NCBI GenBank assembly: GCA_937910825.1
Contig: CALEMO010000388.1
Location: forward strand, 1-7,381
From: an uncultured Solirubrobacterales bacterium
GTDB lineage: Bacteria; Actinomycetota; Thermoleophilia; Solirubrobacterales; 70-9
Length of the DNA: 7,381 nucleotides
Direction of reading: 5' to 3'
Shown: positions 1 through 5,743 of the stretch, in pieces
Position numbering within the stretch: position 1 is the stretch's first letter
Layout of the letters: each line of letters begins with the position of its first letter
Position numbers and translations under genes: made by a program
The notes under the pieces: generated by a model
The model's input: only the letters and a program-made list of their open reading frames with translations
What the model was told of the DNA's origin: nothing
Database searches by the model: none

Positions 1-462
1 CGGATAGATCGTCACCAACATGAGGTGAAGATCACCCCAAGAGCCGGCGGGGCTGACAGCAGAGGGCTCTCGCACCAATCGACCTACAGGATAAGGGCGA
101 AATACTCGCCCGGATCCTGATCGTCGATTAACCCACCCGAGGAAAGCCAGCCCTGCTCGGGCATCCGAGATTCGTCCGTAAACCCGACCGCCGAAGGCGG
201 GCGGTTGCCGGCAGGGGTCCGCGAGACTCGGCCTTCACTCCAAGCAAGTTGTTTCCGGGGGCCTCCAGGGCGTGGCTGGTGAGGATACGAACGATTCGGT
301 GGAGCCGATTTGCCCGATTGGCAACAGTCGATTGACGAAGGGCGGCGAGACTTCGAAATCCGGATCGCACAGCGAAGCGAAGCGATCGGATTGCTTCTCC
401 TGGCAGCCAGGCGCTCCTAGGTGCGCCCCGGGAGCCGCTTGCCCCCTCAGCCCTACGAACGA
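1..462. other. Gene-free stretch with several GC-rich hairpins
   Basis: No reading frame here has a believable start, codon pattern or recognisable protein. The frames that stay open are arginine-, proline- and serine-rich, as expected of non-coding GC-rich DNA. Inverted repeats are visible: GGGCGA/TCGCCC with a 5-nt loop (95-111), CCCGAG/CTCGGG with a 14-nt loop (136-161), CCGCC-GAA-GGCGG (188-200, extendable to 184-204 across one mismatch), and an 18-bp imperfect palindrome around CCTAGG (410-427). AGCGA occurs three times in tandem at 371-385. I do not recognise a known riboswitch, tmRNA, RNase P or SRP RNA. It could be a long intergenic region after an upstream gene, or an unrecognised structured RNA. 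Confidence 0.5.
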
Positions 463-513
463 GAAAAGGCCACCCCTTATGCCGGCTACGCCGGCATAAG
501 GGGTGGCCTTTTC
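463..513 (-). terminator. Strong intrinsic terminator, 24-bp perfect stem
   Basis: Positions 463-486 and 490-513 are perfect reverse complements, separated by the 3-nt loop TAC. The stem ends in GAAAAGG/CCTTTTC, so a transcript from the minus strand leaves the hairpin into TTTTC. It begins about 34 nt past the stop codon of the acyl-CoA dehydrogenase (548), the expected place for its terminator. The A/T ends are symmetrical, so it could also stop transcription arriving on the plus strand. Confidence 0.88.
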
Positions 514-547
514 GAGCCCCAGCAGCTTCAGCCGCGAGGCAGCAGCC

Positions 548-1696
548 CTAGACACTGCGGGGCATGAGGACCTCTCTGGCGATAACCATCCGCTGAATCT
601 GGCTGGTGCCTTCATACAGCTGCATGATCTTGGCGTCACGCATGAACTTCTCGACCGGGTAATCCTTGATGAATCCGTAGCCACCGAAGACCTGAACCGC
701 ATCGGTGGTGACTTCCATCGCCGAGTCAGCGGCGAAACGCTTGGCTTCCGAGGAAGCGAGCGTATTGCTGAGTCCGCTGTCGAGCTGCCAGGCCGAAAGC
801 CAGGTCAGCAGACGTGAGGCGTCCACCTTTACCGCCATGTCGGCGATCAGGAACTGGATCGCCTGGTGCATCGCGATCGGCACGCCGAACTGCTGGCGTT
901 CCTTCGAGTACTCGACGGCGGCCTCGTAGGCGCCGCGGGCGATACCGGTGGCCATCGCGGCCACACCGGGACGGGTGCGGTCGAGGGTCATCATCGCCAG
1001 CTTGAAGCCACGGTTCTCTTCGCCGATCATGTTCTCGGCCGGAACCTCGACGTCATTGAAGGTGACGGAAGCGGTGTTTGACGCCCGCTGGCCCATCTTG
1101 TCTTCCTTCTTGTCGATCGTGACGCCATCCTGCTTGTCGACGACGAATGCGGTGATTCCGCGGCTGCCGGCGTCGGGATCGGTCTTGGCGTAGACGGTGA
1201 ACCAGTCGGCGTACTGACCGTTGGTGATGAAGCACTTGGAGCCGTTGATGACGTACTTGTCACCCTTTTTGACCGCGCGGGTCTTCATTCCGGCGACGTC
1301 GGAGCCGGCATCCGGCTCGGTCAGGCAGAAGGATGCGAGCTTGGGCTCTTCCGAGAGCATGCCGAGGTACTTCTTTTTGGTCTCTTCGGATCCGCCGAGA
1401 TCAACCGGCGCGGCCGCCAGGCCGTTGGCACCGATGCTGGTGCCGATGCCCGAGCAGCCCCAGGCGAGTTCTTCCTCGATCAGGCATCCGGAGAGGTAGT
1501 CCAGCCCGGCTCCGCCGTACTTCTCGCTGAGGTGGTTGTTCATCAGGCCGAGTTCCCAGGCCTTGTTCATCACCTCGATCGGCCAGGTGCCTTCTTTGTC
1601 GTACTCCCAGGCTACGGGCCGCATTTCGTTTTCAGCAAAATTGTGCGCCATTTCGCGCAGGTCTTTTTGCTCGTCAGTAAGTGTGAAGTCAACCAC
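548..1696 (-). CDS. Acyl-CoA dehydrogenase, medium/short-chain type
   Basis: This 382-residue flavoprotein is the usual length for the acyl-CoA dehydrogenase family, which oxidises acyl-CoA to trans-2-enoyl-CoA in the cytoplasm and passes electrons to electron-transfer flavoprotein. The first family signature CLTEPDAGSD is at 124-133. The second region, QVFGGYGF, is at 335-342. The catalytic base is Glu362 in YEGTSQIQR, the position used by medium- and short-chain enzymes; isovaleryl and long-chain enzymes place it elsewhere. The stretch RTRPGVAAMATGIARGA and the C-terminal third closely resemble medium-chain dehydrogenases. Chain length cannot be fixed from sequence alone, and branched or short acyl-CoAs are possible. 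Translation starts at GTG (1694-1696), supported by AAGGAG nine bases upstream. It is followed by a strong terminator and preceded by a TetR-like operator, so it is probably a single-gene transcript induced by acyl-CoA. Confidence 0.95.
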   Translation of the reverse strand: MVDFTLTDEQKDLREMAHNFAENEMRPVAWEYDKEGTWPIEVMNKAWELGLMNNHLSEKYGGAGLDYLSGCLIEEELAWGCSGIGTSIGANGLAAAPVDLGGSEETKKKYLGMLSEEPKLASFCLTEPDAGSDVAGMKTRAVKKGDKYVINGSKCFITNGQYADWFTVYAKTDPDAGSRGITAFVVDKQDGVTIDKKEDKMGQRASNTASVTFNDVEVPAENMIGEENRGFKLAMMTLDRTRPGVAAMATGIARGAYEAAVEYSKERQQFGVPIAMHQAIQFLIADMAVKVDASRLLTWLSAWQLDSGLSNTLASSEAKRFAADSAMEVTTDAVQVFGGYGFIKDYPVEKFMRDAKIMQLYEGTSQIQRMVIAREVLMPRSV

Positions 1697-1705
1697 TTCT
1701 ACAAA

Positions 1706-1711
1706 CTCCTT
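1706..1711 (-). promoter_or_regulatory. Ribosome binding site fixing the GTG start
   Basis: On the minus strand AAGGAG lies nine bases before the GTG codon at 1694-1696. It is the clearest Shine-Dalgarno in the window and decides the non-ATG start of the acyl-CoA dehydrogenase. Several neighbouring genes lack one and appear leaderless. Confidence 0.8.
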
Positions 1712-1762
1712 CAGTCGATGGAAAGCCTTTAGGGAGGCCGTTTGCGGGGGCTTGTCCGCTCC

Positions 1763-1782
1763 CGATTGACTAGTCAGTCAAT
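1763..1782. promoter_or_regulatory. Palindromic operator, TetR/FadR-like
   Basis: ATTGAC-TAGTCA-GTCAAT (1765-1782) is an inverted repeat with 6-bp arms. Inside it lies the shifted perfect 10-bp palindrome TGACTAGTCA (1767-1776). From memory, the operator of the Bacillus TetR-family repressor FadR is TGAATGANTANTCATTCA; positions 1763-1780 agree with it at 13 of 16 defined bases. The site is about 70-85 bp upstream of the acyl-CoA dehydrogenase start, suitable for repression of a fatty-acid degradation gene by an acyl-CoA-responsive regulator. No TetR gene is in the window, so the regulator is unknown. The site also lies upstream of the divergent gene at 1850. Confidence 0.65.
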
Positions 1783-1837
1783 AACTCGGGGACCAAGGGT
1801 ATCGAACTAGGCCGCCAGAGAAGCGGCCGTCGGTCAC

Positions 1838-1849
1838 TAGTCTGGGTGG
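1838..1849 (+). promoter_or_regulatory. Leaderless promoter -10 box for the gene at 1850
   Basis: TAGTCT (1838-1843) fits the actinobacterial -10 pattern TANNNT and is followed by six bases and then the ATG. That places the likely transcription start on or next to the start codon. No Shine-Dalgarno is present and no convincing -35 is visible. Confidence 0.55.
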
Positions 1850-2335
1850 ATGCCCGCAGCGATCGGCGCCTCCGAGTTCTCCACGCTCCTGCTCCTGCTT
1901 GTGATCATCGTCGTTCCGATCGCCGCAATCGCTTTCGCAAGGTCCGGGCGTGGGCTCAGGGAACTGGGCAAGGGGCAATTTTCGGTCGACCGTGACGACG
2001 AGTCCGCCCAGCCCCAGGGACCCGTTGCCGAAGCAGCCGAGCGAGACGAAGAGGTCCGGCAGATGGTGGAAGCCTCGAACTTCCGGAGGCTCGAACGAGG
2101 CGAAGCAGAACTCGATGCTGAAGCCGAAATCGACCGACTTCTCGGAAGAGGCGAGCAATCGGATGAAGTCGTGGACGGTGCCCCTGATGATGCTTCAAGC
2201 GCGGGATACGAGACGGCCATCCGCGAGGAGATCAGGCAACTGGTTGTGGCCAACAACGAACGGCGCATACGCCGCGACGAAGCGCCGCTCGACGTCGATC
2301 TGGAAGTTGAGGAGCGTTTGCGGGAGTGGTCCTGA
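1850..2335 (+). CDS. Membrane-anchored protein with duplicated 32-residue motif
   Basis: This 161-residue protein has no function I recognise. Residues about 11-30 form one hydrophobic helix (STLLLLLVIIVVPIAAIAFA), followed by RSGRGLR, so it is probably a single-pass protein whose charged remainder faces the cytoplasm. The rest is acidic, and two segments are clearly repeated: residues 67-98 and 126-157 align without gaps with 16 of 32 identities. The shared pattern is EE(V/I)RQ(M/L)V-A-N-RR-R-EA-LD-E-(I/V)-L. Each unit looks like a short helical pair with a basic patch (RR..R) and an acidic end. An Asp/Ser/Gly-rich linker separates them. It is the first plus-strand gene after the divergent region shared with the acyl-CoA dehydrogenase and is probably leaderless. 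I recall similar motifs in small actinobacterial proteins but cannot name the family. Confidence 0.8.
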   Translation: MPAAIGASEFSTLLLLLVIIVVPIAAIAFARSGRGLRELGKGQFSVDRDDESAQPQGPVAEAAERDEEVRQMVEASNFRRLERGEAELDAEAEIDRLLGRGEQSDEVVDGAPDDASSAGYETAIREEIRQLVVANNERRIRRDEAPLDVDLEVEERLREWS

Positions 2336-2371
2336 GGCGTGAAAACCAGAATCCCCCAGGTGACGTGAGGT

Positions 2372-2383
2372 TAGGATGCGGCC
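2372..2383 (+). promoter_or_regulatory. Leaderless promoter -10 box for the gene at 2384
   Basis: TAGGAT (2372-2377) fits TANNNT and is followed by exactly six bases and the ATG at 2384, the same geometry as at 1850 and 3637. This implies that the small acidic gene has its own promoter although it lies only 48 bp after the previous gene. Confidence 0.55.
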
Positions 2384-2703
2384 ATGAACGACACCAGTTA
2401 TGAACTCGAGGACCTGGCGGTTCAGCCAGGTACCTACTTCAACCCCCAGACTGAAGTCGTGGTCATAGTCGACGACACCGCATCGATCGACCAGGAAATT
2501 TTCAACTCGGAATCGCTTGTCGGTGCTTCCTGGGTTCGAATCGCGGAAGAGCCGGCGGTCGACGAACAGCAGCGCGACGAACTGATCGACGATTTCCAGA
2601 ACGAGCACCACGGCGGCCGCGGAGCCCTGGTCGGGAAGCCACGCCCGAGGTTGACGATCCGGACCACGACATCCTCGATGATGAAGACGACATGAACCCC
2701 TGA
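2384..2703 (+). pseudogene. Small acidic hypothetical protein, apparently frameshifted near its end
   Basis: As the sequence stands, the frame from ATG 2384 ends at TGA 2693-2695 and gives 103 residues. Residues 1-75 are acidic and well behaved (YELEDLAVQPGTYFNPQTEV, VVIVDD, ASIDQEIF). From about residue 84 the composition changes abruptly to basic and threonine-rich (KPRPRL, TIRTTT). In the -1 frame the same DNA reads EATPEVDDPDHDILDDE and continues acidic to TGA 2701-2703. One extra base, for example a fourth G in GGG 2633-2635, would join the two parts into a product of about 106 residues. The restored stop overlaps the next ATG as TGATG, a classic coupling arrangement. I infer a one-base deletion in the genome or assembly. 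The unshifted 103-residue product remains possible. Function is unknown; co-transcription with the arginase-like gene is likely. Confidence 0.6.
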
Positions 2704-3584
2704 TGGAACAGAGCAGACTGACCCTCCTGGGGGTTCCGATCGACAGCGTTGGGCGCGCGGGCGGGACCGAATACGGCCCCGAAACGCTGCGAAAAGAGCT
2801 AGCCGGTCTGGACCTGGACGATGCCGGTGACAGCCAGCACAAGGTCCGGGGCCTGGAACGGGATCCGGTCAACGGCTGGCTCGCCTACGAAGACGTGCTG
2901 AGAATGAGCGCCGAATTGCGCCCTCTGGTTGCCGGCATCACTGCGAAGGGCCAGGTTCCGGTGATCCTCGGCGGCTGCTGCACCCTGGTTCCGGCCGCTG
3001 TCGCCGGTACCCGCGATTCGCTCGGCGAGATCGGACTGGTTTACCTCGACGGTCATCTCGACCTCTTCACGGGGGGCACCTCGCCGACCGGCGAAGGCGC
3101 GGACATGCCGGCTGCGGCAATGCTGGGCTTGGCCCCACCCGAAATCTGCGAAGTGATCGGCCCAGTTCCGGTGGTCGATCCGTCACGGATGATCTTCGTC
3201 GGTGCACGCGACCAGGAAGAGCTCGACCTGATCGCGCCGCTGCCCTCGGGAACCGGCATCGCCCGGATCGAAGACCGCAATGCGCTCAGGCATGCCGACT
3301 TGACCCACCTGGGCCGGTCGATCGAGAGCGAGCTGACGACAGGCGGCGCGAAATTCTGGCTCCATCTGGATGTCGACATCCTCGATCGCCAGGTGTTTCC
3401 GGCCACCGACTACCTGATGCCCGATGGTCTCAGCCTGCCGGAACTGAGAGCCCTGATGCTTCCGCTGGCCGGATCACCCGGGCTGGCGGGGATAAACCTG
3501 ACCTGCTTCAACCCGGAGAGGGACAGTGACGGGAATTGCGCCGCGTCACTGGTGGACTTGCTGAAAAGCACGTTGATCAGCTGA
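2703..3584 (+). CDS. Arginase/agmatinase-fold (ureohydrolase superfamily) protein with altered active site
   Basis: This 293-residue protein has the usual length and motif order of the ureohydrolase superfamily, dimanganese enzymes that hydrolyse guanidino compounds or formimidoylglutamate. Visible are the N-terminal GVPID...G...GPE segment, DGHLD (Asp116, His118, Asp120) for DAHxD, and LDVDILD (Asp223, Asp225) for the SxDxDxxDP motif. Two key places differ. The GGDH motif is GGCC (90-93), so the metal-ligand histidine is Cys93 and the neighbouring Asp is Cys92. In the late EVNP motif the guanidinium-binding Glu is Cys268 (TCFNP). Arginase or agmatinase activity is therefore doubtful; another amidino substrate, another metal or a non-catalytic role are possible. 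The ATG overlaps the probable stop of the upstream gene (TGATG) and has no Shine-Dalgarno, so translation probably depends on that gene. Confidence 0.88.
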   Translation: MEQSRLTLLGVPIDSVGRAGGTEYGPETLRKELAGLDLDDAGDSQHKVRGLERDPVNGWLAYEDVLRMSAELRPLVAGITAKGQVPVILGGCCTLVPAAVAGTRDSLGEIGLVYLDGHLDLFTGGTSPTGEGADMPAAAMLGLAPPEICEVIGPVPVVDPSRMIFVGARDQEELDLIAPLPSGTGIARIEDRNALRHADLTHLGRSIESELTTGGAKFWLHLDVDILDRQVFPATDYLMPDGLSLPELRALMLPLAGSPGLAGINLTCFNPERDSDGNCAASLVDLLKSTLIS

Positions 3585-3624
3585 AGCCCGGCGCATGACA
3601 AGACCTTCGACCCGGCTTTAACAA

Positions 3625-3636
3625 TAGAATCGGCTG
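3625..3636 (+). promoter_or_regulatory. Leaderless promoter -10 box for the peroxiredoxin gene
   Basis: TAGAAT (3625-3630) fits TANNNT and is followed by six bases and the GTG start at 3637. There is no Shine-Dalgarno. The 52-bp gap after the arginase-like gene holds this box and no obvious terminator. Confidence 0.6.
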
Positions 3637-4110
3637 GTGATCGAAGCTGGAAGCAAAGCCCCTGACTTCACCCTCAAGGACCAGAACGGGGATACCGTAC
3701 GACTCTCGGACCATTCCGGGCAAACGGTAGTCCTCTACTTCTATCCGAAGGCAAACACTTCGGGCTGCACTACACAGGCCTGCGGCGTCCGGGACCACTA
3801 CAAGGACTACTCGCATGCGGGAGCGACGGTCATCGGTGTTTCGCCCGACGAAGTCAAGGCGATCAGGAAATTTGACGACCAGCACAAGTTCGGCTTCACC
3901 CTGCTGGCGGACAAAGACCACAAGGTGGCGGAGATGTACGGGACCTGGGTCGAAAAGTCCATGTACGGCAATACCTACATGGGTGTCCAGCGGGCCACCT
4001 TCATCATCGGCGGTGACGGCAAGGTCCTGAGGGTTTTCCCCAAGGTCCAGCCCAAGAAGCACGACGACACAGTTCTGAAGGCGCTCGTCGAAATGAATAC
4101 GACAACCTGA
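3637..4110 (+). CDS. bcp: Thioredoxin-dependent thiol peroxidase, PrxQ/Bcp family
   Basis: This 157-residue cytoplasmic peroxiredoxin reduces hydrogen peroxide and organic hydroperoxides with electrons from thioredoxin. The active-site segment PKANTSGCTTQACG carries Pro37, Thr41 and the peroxidatic Cys44. The resolving Cys49 is five residues later, as in the PrxQ/Bcp type that forms an intramolecular disulfide. Arg119 in QRATFII is the conserved active-site arginine. The N-terminal APDFTLKDQNG and the length are normal for the family, with no signal peptide. The GTG start is supported by the family N-terminus and by a -10 box six bases upstream. The stop is 10 bp from the ATG of the methyltransferase remnant, so both probably shared a transcript. 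Confidence 0.95.
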   Translation: MIEAGSKAPDFTLKDQNGDTVRLSDHSGQTVVLYFYPKANTSGCTTQACGVRDHYKDYSHAGATVIGVSPDEVKAIRKFDDQHKFGFTLLADKDHKVAEMYGTWVEKSMYGNTYMGVQRATFIIGGDGKVLRVFPKVQPKKHDDTVLKALVEMNTTT

Positions 4111-4120
4111 AGGCGCCGGT

Positions 4121-4702
4121 ATGGCTGACGGGGGCACTGGCAAGTACGAACTGGCAGCCGAGCAGCTTGCCCTCGTAGCCGAAGTGGTGCTCGACGCGGC
4201 GAAGCCGGTCTCCGGACGCAGAACCCTGGACCTTGCCTGCGGCACCGGAAACGCCGCCCTGCTCGCTGCGCAGCGCGGCGCGCAGGTGACCGGACTGGAC
4301 GCCGCCCCGCGGCTGCTCGAAGTCGCGGCCGGACGATCCGCCGATGCCGGCCTGGACATCAGCTGGATCGAGGGCAGCATGCTCGACCTTCCGCCGCAAT
4401 AGGCCGCGCCGTTCCAGTGGGGCGAGCGAGTGGAACTCAGCGAACTTTTCTCCGAGCACGGAATCGCGCTCCAGTGCGAAACCCGGAGCCAGGTATTCAC
4501 CGCCGAATCGGCGGAGTCCGCAAACGATGAGTGGAAACTCAATCACCCGGTGTGGCTCATCGTGAAGCAGACGATCGGTGACGAGCGATTCGAAGCCTTG
4601 TCGCAGCAGGTTCTCGACGCGCTCAAAGAAGGCAACGAGGCGGACGATGGCAGCTTCAGGTTCACCAGCAAATACCTGCTGGCGCTCGGCAGTCCGGTCT
4701 GA
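4121..4702 (+). pseudogene. Class I SAM-dependent methyltransferase, degraded by internal deletion and in-frame TAG
   Basis: The first part (4121-4402) reads 93 residues, with the SAM-binding motif I LDLACGTGNAALLAA (35-49), the acidic end of strand 2 in VTGLDAAP, and IEGSMLDLPP, then stops at TAG 4400-4402. The same frame continues without another stop to TGA 4700-4702 and reads AAPFQWGERVELSELFSEHG followed by an ending (FRFTSKYLLALG) that resembles the C-terminus of this methyltransferase family. Full-length relatives are, as I recall, about 260-280 residues and have roughly 70 more residues between the LDLPP and QWG segments, holding motifs II and III. I infer an in-frame internal deletion plus a nonsense codon. 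GAAGG overlapping the peroxiredoxin stop is a normal ribosome site for ATG 4121, so a truncated 93-residue peptide could still be made. GTG 4430 could restart the tail, but neither piece should be active. Confidence 0.8.
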
Positions 4703-4723
4703 AACCAGGCCGGTCGGCACCGC

Positions 4724-5743
4724 TCAGCTGAGTACGACGATGCCCAGAAACGCGAGGTAGAGCAAGACCCAGAGGGCGATCGCGACCTTGCCGAATTCGG
4801 ATTTTCGGCGCAGCGCCCAGTAGGCCACCACGCCGCCGAGCAGGCCGAGAATCATCGAGGCGGCGGCGAAATGGTCGAGGTCCCAGTCGATGAAGACCAT
4901 CCCGAAAAAGACCGGGATCGTCGACTGGAAGACCATCGCCCCGGTGATGTTGCCGAGCGCGAGCGCGTCCTTGCCTTCGCGCACCCAGAAGAAACTGTTC
5001 GCTTTCTCTGGCAGCTCGGTGGCCAGGGGCGCCAGGATCAGGGAAAGCACGATCGCCGACACCCCGAGGTTCTCGGCGACGTGCAGCAACTCCTCGACGA
5101 ACAGGTGTGCACCTCCGACCATGGCACCGAGCCCGAGAAGCAGCTGGGTCACCATGATGAAGTTCGGCGGCTGCGAACCGTTGCGTTCACCGCGCCGGTC
5201 CATGATCAGCGGGTCCATTTCGTGGCTCTCCTGGGAATCGCCCCCGTTTCTGATCGTCTCCCTGACGTACCACGCGTAGGCGAGAAGGAAGACCGCACCC
5301 GCGGTGATTTCAAGCCACTTCGGCGTATCGAAAACACCGATCAGAAATGCCAGGCCGAAGAAGATCATGAAAAATGCGAGGTCGCGGTCGAGGGTTTCGA
5401 CGTGAACCTTGAGGCGGTGCCCCTGGGGCCGGCGGTCCGCATAGGCCAGCGCCGAAAGGCCAACCAGCGCCATCGCCACCGTCGCCAGCAAGAATGGAGC
5501 ACCGACGATCGCCCCGATCGCGACTTCGGCGTTCTGCTCCCCGGCTGCTCCCACCGTCCCACCGATGATCGCCACTATCGGGATCAGCGTTTCCGGCATC
5601 GCGGTGCCGACCGCGGCGAGCAGGCTGCCGACCGCACCTTCACCCAGATTCAGCTTGTGACCGAGCCACTCGACCGCATTGGTGAATAGAAGCGCACCGG
5701 TCAGGATGATCGCGAAGCTGATCACCAGCAGAACGAATTCCAT
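4724..5743 (-). CDS. Sodium/calcium exchanger (CaCA) family membrane antiporter
   Basis: This 339-residue integral membrane protein carries the two inverted alpha repeats of the CaCA superfamily, which exchanges Na+ or H+ for Ca2+ or other cations. Alpha-1 has GTAMPET (46-52) and GAIVGAPF (77-84); alpha-2 has APLATELPEK (238-247) and GNITGAMVFQ (264-273). The ion-binding glutamates are probably Glu51 and Glu246. About ten hydrophobic helices are visible, with a charged loop at about 162-194 between the halves. The canonical GTS(L/M)PE and GN(I/V)VGSN motifs are relaxed, so the transported ions cannot be assigned. Length fits the prokaryotic YrbG-like class. Its ATG overlaps the TAA of the lipoprotein gene (TAATG at 5741-5745), which implies translational coupling. 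It converges on the methyltransferase pseudogene, with 21 bp between the two stops and no clear terminator there. Confidence 0.9.
   Translation of the reverse strand: MEFVLLVISFAIILTGALLFTNAVEWLGHKLNLGEGAVGSLLAAVGTAMPETLIPIVAIIGGTVGAAGEQNAEVAIGAIVGAPFLLATVAMALVGLSALAYADRRPQGHRLKVHVETLDRDLAFFMIFFGLAFLIGVFDTPKWLEITAGAVFLLAYAWYVRETIRNGGDSQESHEMDPLIMDRRGERNGSQPPNFIMVTQLLLGLGAMVGGAHLFVEELLHVAENLGVSAIVLSLILAPLATELPEKANSFFWVREGKDALALGNITGAMVFQSTIPVFFGMVFIDWDLDHFAAASMILGLLGGVVAYWALRRKSEFGKVAIALWVLLYLAFLGIVVLS

Noticed and set aside
1..120. Plus-strand frame 1 open from the window edge to TGA 118-120, possibly the tail of an upstream gene
   Set aside because: Only 39 codons, with low third-position GC compared with the real genes and no recognisable sequence.
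84..164. 26-residue minus-strand mini-ORF ending in GEYFALIL
   Set aside because: The ending looks protein-like, but there is no ribosome site, no promoter fit, and the upstream open frame is Pro/Arg-rich; chance is likely.
2532..2546. tRNA T-arm-like sequence GGGTTCGAATCGCGG
   Set aside because: It lies inside a coding frame with no acceptor, D or anticodon arms around it.
3577..4720. Two long minus-strand open frames of 321 and 238 residues
   Set aside because: They lie antisense to the peroxiredoxin gene and methyltransferase remnant, show no family motif, and have the biased composition typical of shadow frames in GC-rich DNA.
4723..4732. CTCAGCTGAG palindrome between converging genes as a terminator
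   Set aside because: Only 10 bp with no loop and no T-tract; too weak to support a terminator.
4871..5689. Plus-strand 272-residue open frame
   Set aside because: It is antisense to the cation exchanger and reads as an Arg/Asp/His-rich shadow of membrane helices.
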